This document shows positions 60,693 to 64,000 of a DNA stretch of 64,000 nt, in pieces (within the stretch, counting starts at the first letter, position 1; every line of letters begins with the position of its first letter). The stretch covers positions 1,674,001 through 1,738,000 of the forward strand of contig CP060499.1 in the NCBI GenBank assembly GCA_024760525.1. The letters are read 5' to 3'. The position numbers and the translations under genes are program-made. This DNA comes from Nitrospira sp. (GTDB lineage: Bacteria > Nitrospirota > Nitrospiria > Nitrospirales > Nitrospiraceae). Below the pieces are notes generated by a model that had not been told where the DNA came from, did no database searches, and worked only from the letters and a program-made list of their open reading frames with translations.

Positions 60693-60990
60693 GTGAGGCC
60701 TATCCTAGAGCACATCACCAGCCGACGGCTCCTGTATTCTGCAATCCCCTTGGCCCATGCGCCGTTATCAAGTGATGAGCGGGAAATAGTTGAACGCTAC
60801 CTGGAAGAGCTGAAGGGGCGGCTCCTGGCCCCAACGGCGCACCAAACAAGAAGCAGAGGCCCTGATGGACATGTCGAAGCGCCTGTCGGTCTTGCTGGGT
60901 AACGAACGGGACGAGCGAGGGGGATTAGCCGCCTCAGGTTCAGCGTGGCTGACTGTCGAAGAGTTGTTTAGGAATCGGAACCGCCCCTAA
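60693..60990 (+). pseudogene. possible frameshifted small gene
   Basis: From the GTG at 60693 a frame gives a helical sequence (LSSDEREIVERYLEELKGRLL), then turns into a non-helical tail and stops at 60902. In the +1 frame, from about 60835, the sequence RRTKQEAEALMDMSKRLSVL continues in helical style and stops at 60990 after LTVEELFRNRNRP. One indel near 60830 would join them into one protein of about 98 residues. I do not recognise a family. Confidence 0.35.
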
Positions 60991-61014
60991 ATGGATGACT
61001 TCCTCTCCCATCTG

Positions 61015-61032
61015 ACTAGGGGCCAAGCTAGT
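61015..61032 (+). promoter_or_regulatory. CTAG palindrome, exact core
   Basis: ACTAGGGGCCAAGCTAGT has the exact core. TATCAT at 61056-61061 lies 24 nt downstream. The flavoprotein-catalase pair starts at 61128. Confidence 0.6.
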
Positions 61033-61127
61033 ATCTCACCTCGCTGACTCGCGCCTATCATTGTAATCACGTATGTGAACGGCCGGATCTCAATCGTTCA
61101 CCTGTCGAAAATTGGCGGGACATCTAC

Positions 61128-62129
61128 ATGGCTTTCCCCTCTACGGTGCGGTGCTGTGACGTCATCATTATCGGAGGCGGATTAGCCGGATTATCCGCGG
61201 CCATTTATCTCGGCCGAAGTCGCCGCGACACCGTGCTCATCCACACGAATCGGTCGATGGCCAAGTGGGAGTCCGATGTCCAGAACTATTTAGGATTTCC
61301 GAAGGGAATCGATGGCGAGAATCTCCTCGCGCGAGGAATGCAGCAGGTCGTTCGTATTGAAGTAGTGATAGTCGAAGAGGATATTCATTCGTTGATTAAA
61401 GATGGCGAGACATTCTCGCTTAGCGGGTCAGGCACCCTCTATCGTGCTCGACGCGTGTTGCTGGCTACCGGCCTCACACATCTTCCGCCGGAGATTCCCG
61501 GCGTGCGGGAATGTCTGGGACGCAGTCTGTTCTTCTGCAAAGATTGCGATGCGTACCAGTCTCAAGGGAAAAACATCGTCATCATCGGGGGAAATAATGA
61601 GGCGGCGGACTATGCGTTAGCGATGCTGGCCTTCACATCGAGTGTGACGATCTGCACGAATGGAGGGCCTCCTCAATGGGATGTCGATCGGGCCGGGTGG
61701 CTTGAAGAATATGCGGTCCCAATTCAACACGAGCGCATTCGCTCGTTGTTGCACCACGATGGGCAGCTCACCGGCCTTGCTCTGGAAGGGGGCAATTCCG
61801 TGACGGTCGAAGGAGTGTTTACGACACGGGATGATCTCTACCATCACGATCTCGCCACATGCGTGGGTGCGCAACTAGATGAGGAAGGCCAGATCATCGT
61901 TGACTACTGTCTCAAAACAACCGTCCCTGGACTGTATGCGGCGGGATGCGTAACGCCGGCCAACTGCCAAATGATTATTGCTGCGGGACAGGGAGCCATT
62001 GCCGGTCAAGCAATCAACCGAGATTTGTTCGAGGACAGTTTGAAGCGCCATACGTTGCCGCGTTATGGAGATGCGAACCGAATAAAAGAACAGACTATCT
62101 CACCTTCACCAGTTAAGGGGATTTCCTGA
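61128..62129 (+). CDS. thioredoxin reductase-like FAD-dependent oxidoreductase
   Basis: The 333-residue protein has an FAD-binding motif VIIIGGGLAGLSAAIYLGRS near residues 12-31. The redox centre is CKDCDAYQ near 142, in place of the usual CATCDG. An NAD(P)-binding stretch IVIIGGNNEAADYAL is followed by the C-terminal GLYAAGCVTPAN FAD motif. It belongs to the thioredoxin reductase/AhpF-type class II reductases; whether thioredoxin is its partner is not clear. Its stop is 1 nt from the catalase start, so the two form an operon for peroxide defence. A CTAG palindrome with TATCAT forms the promoter candidate. Confidence 0.82.
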   Translation: MAFPSTVRCCDVIIIGGGLAGLSAAIYLGRSRRDTVLIHTNRSMAKWESDVQNYLGFPKGIDGENLLARGMQQVVRIEVVIVEEDIHSLIKDGETFSLSGSGTLYRARRVLLATGLTHLPPEIPGVRECLGRSLFFCKDCDAYQSQGKNIVIIGGNNEAADYALAMLAFTSSVTICTNGGPPQWDVDRAGWLEEYAVPIQHERIRSLLHHDGQLTGLALEGGNSVTVEGVFTTRDDLYHHDLATCVGAQLDEEGQIIVDYCLKTTVPGLYAAGCVTPANCQMIIAAGQGAIAGQAINRDLFEDSLKRHTLPRYGDANRIKEQTISPSPVKGIS

Positions 62130-62130
62130 C

Positions 62131-64000
62131 ATGAAAAAAGAGAAGAAAACCAAGGGCAGCGCCAAAGTACAGAACCTCGCCACAGTTCACGAGAACAGCG
62201 AGGACAAACTGTTGACCACGAATCAGGGTCTTCGGATCAACGACGATCAGAATTCTCTCAAGGCAGGGGAACGGGGCCCTTCGTTGCTCGAGGATTTTCA
62301 CCTGCGCGAGAAGATCACACACTTTGATCATGAGCGAATTCCCGAGCGCATCGTGCATGCCCGGGGGACGGGCGCTCATGGGGTTTTCCAAGTCTACAAA
62401 TCAATGGCGGCGTACACCAAGGCTCCATTTCTCCAAGATCCTTCACTCCGCACCCCCGTGTTTGTGCGCTTCTCAACCGTGGCCGGATCACGCGGCTCGA
62501 CCGACTTAGCGAGAGACGCTCGCGGATTCGCCGTGAAGTTTTACACAGAGGAAGGGAATTTCGACCTGGTCGGCAACAATATCCCCGTGTTTTTTATTCA
62601 GGACGCGATGAAATTCCCAGACCTGGTTCACGCCGTTAAACCTGAGCCCCACCATGAGATGCCGCAGGCGGCTTCCGCGCATGACACCTTTTGGGATTTC
62701 ATCTCGCTGATGCCCGAGTCGATGCACATGATCCTGTGGGTGATGTCCGACCGGGCGATTCCTCGAAGCTATCGGATGATGGAAGGATTCGGCGTGCATA
62801 CGTTCAGGTTCGTCAACGAGAAAGGCACATCCCGATTCGTGAAGTTTCACTGGAAACCCCTCTTGGGTGTGCACTCCGTGGTCTGGGATGAAGCCCAAAA
62901 GATTTCCGGTCTGGACCCTGATTTTCACCGTCGCGACTTGTGGGAAGCCATTGAAAACGGGGCTTTCCCGGAATGGGAATTGGGTGTCCAACTCATTGAG
63001 GAAAAAGACGAGCATGCGTTTGACTTCGACCTGTTGGACCCGACGAAGATCATTCCAGAAGAACTTGTTCCGGTACAACGGGTGGGCAAGCTGACCCTCA
63101 ATCGAAACCCAGACAACTTTTTTGCGGAGACAGAACAAGTGGCGTTTCATCCGGGCCATCTGGTCTCCGGAATCGATTTCTCCGATGATCCGCTTCTCCA
63201 AGGCCGCCTCTTCTCCTACACGGACACCCAATTGCTCAGACTCGGTGGCCCCAATTTTCACGAGATCCCTATCAACCGTCCAGTGGCTCCTGTCCACAAC
63301 AATCAACGAGATGGACATATGCGACAAACGATCAACCAAGGCCGGGTCAGTTATCATCCCAATTCATTGGGCGGCGGATGCCCCATGCAAGCCAAAGCCG
63401 ATATGGGAGGGTTTGTCAGTTATGGCGAGCGCATGGGAGGGGTGAAGGTCCGCGCGAGAAGCAAGAAGTTTTTCGATCACTTCAGCCAGGCAACCCTGTT
63501 CTGGAATAGTCAATCACATCCGGAGAAGAACCATATTGTACAAGCCTTGCGCTTTGAACTGGGCAAGGTCGAGGTGCCGGCCATTCGAGAGCGGATGGTC
63601 TTCTTGCTCGCTCAAGTGGACAAAACGCTCGCCAGCTTAGTGGCGCAGGGGCTGGGCATAGCCGTTCCCGCCAAAGTAGACGGTCCCATGAATCTGAGCG
63701 TGCCGGCCGACGGGCTCGTTGATGAGTTCCAACCGAAGCGACGTATTTCCTCGTTGGACCGATCTCCGGCTTTAAGCATGGCAACCACGGTCAAAGAAGG
63801 AATTGCGACCCGCAAGATCGCCATCCTTGCCACGGATGGAGTAGACGAGATGGCGATTACTGGGATGAAGAAAGCGCTGACGGACGCGGGGGCAAAAGCG
63901 AAAGTGGTGTCTCCCAGACTCGGTATCGTGAAAGGCGTCAAGGGGGGGCAGGTTGCCGTCGATTTCAGTTTTCTGACGGCTGGGTCGGTTCTCTTTGATG
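62131..64000 (+). CDS. katE: large-subunit monofunctional catalase, partial
   Basis: At least 623 residues are visible; the frame runs off the window. The catalase core has the catalytic His in RIVHARGTGAHGVF, the essential Asn in FDLVGNNIPVFFIQD, and the haem-ligand tyrosine region RLFSYTDTQLLRLG. A C-terminal DJ-1/PfpI-like domain begins near residue 560 (RKIAILATDGVDEMAI), which marks the clade 2 large-subunit type like E. coli KatE (HPII). It disproportionates hydrogen peroxide in the cytoplasm. AAGGGG precedes the ATG. It follows the flavoprotein gene by 1 nt. Confidence 0.93.
   Translation, partial: MKKEKKTKGSAKVQNLATVHENSEDKLLTTNQGLRINDDQNSLKAGERGPSLLEDFHLREKITHFDHERIPERIVHARGTGAHGVFQVYKSMAAYTKAPFLQDPSLRTPVFVRFSTVAGSRGSTDLARDARGFAVKFYTEEGNFDLVGNNIPVFFIQDAMKFPDLVHAVKPEPHHEMPQAASAHDTFWDFISLMPESMHMILWVMSDRAIPRSYRMMEGFGVHTFRFVNEKGTSRFVKFHWKPLLGVHSVVWDEAQKISGLDPDFHRRDLWEAIENGAFPEWELGVQLIEEKDEHAFDFDLLDPTKIIPEELVPVQRVGKLTLNRNPDNFFAETEQVAFHPGHLVSGIDFSDDPLLQGRLFSYTDTQLLRLGGPNFHEIPINRPVAPVHNNQRDGHMRQTINQGRVSYHPNSLGGGCPMQAKADMGGFVSYGERMGGVKVRARSKKFFDHFSQATLFWNSQSHPEKNHIVQALRFELGKVEVPAIRERMVFLLAQVDKTLASLVAQGLGIAVPAKVDGPMNLSVPADGLVDEFQPKRRISSLDRSPALSMATTVKEGIATRKIAILATDGVDEMAITGMKKALTDAGAKAKVVSPRLGIVKGVKGGQVAVDFSFLTAGSVLFD

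Overview
The window looks like a chromosomal segment of a free-living Gram-negative bacterium, most likely a Nitrospira-type member of the Nitrospirota. That is an inference from the gene mix (many PAS/GAF hybrid kinases, PRC-barrel, CsbD, YtxH, DUF1328 and DUF2934 stress proteins, a bd-type oxidase, Ku plus three-domain LigD, and TreT) and not from a marker gene. No rRNA, tRNA, CRISPR array, transposase or phage module was seen.

Layout. 1-4 kb: end of an AsmA/DUF748-like gene, a BrkB membrane protein, a Gfo/Idh oxidoreductase and a polyphosphate-glucokinase-like ROK kinase. 4-7.7 kb: a PAS-rich hybrid kinase. 7.8-10.2 kb: cydAB on the minus strand. 10.6-20 kb: PRC-barrel protein, GAPDH, LigD, a GT4 glycosyltransferase, small stress proteins, and a DUF5752-TreT pair. 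20-31.6 kb: Fe/Mn superoxide dismutase, a Cys-rich copper-storage-like protein, AI-2E/PerM exporter, Slp lipoprotein, a HAD phosphatase-HerA-like ATPase fusion, a single receiver, a sigma-54 activator and small envelope proteins. 32-35 kb: two convergent LuxR-type response regulators and a truncated kinase-receiver protein. 35-43 kb: an acetolactate-synthase-like enzyme, GlgC, TreY, two small membrane proteins and Ku. 43.4-59 kb: six consecutive two-component genes, including a 1814-residue kinase with eight near-identical 92-residue HAMP repeats. 59-61 kb: a degraded-looking stretch with two apparent frameshifts and a stand-alone receiver. 61-64 kb: a thioredoxin-reductase-like flavoprotein and a large-subunit catalase cut by the window end.

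The genes read as a stress and dormancy region. PPGK, GlgC, TreT and TreY feed sugar nucleotides and glucans to trehalose. Ku and LigD give end-joining repair. Superoxide dismutase, catalase and cytochrome bd deal with oxygen. CsbD, PRC, YtxH and DUF2934 proteins are typical general-stress products.

The most notable unexplained signal is a palindrome, ACTAGG-N6-CCTAGT, in intergenic DNA. The core CTAG-N8-CTAG occurs exactly eight times and with one mismatch nine more times, all between genes. In about eleven cases a -10-like hexamer lies 22-24 nt away on the gene side. This is where a class II activator of the LuxR/NarL type would bind, and two LuxR-type regulators inside the window carry a copy upstream of themselves. 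I propose that it marks a stress regulon covering most of the window. Sites were found by eye, so a genome-wide motif count is needed to confirm it.
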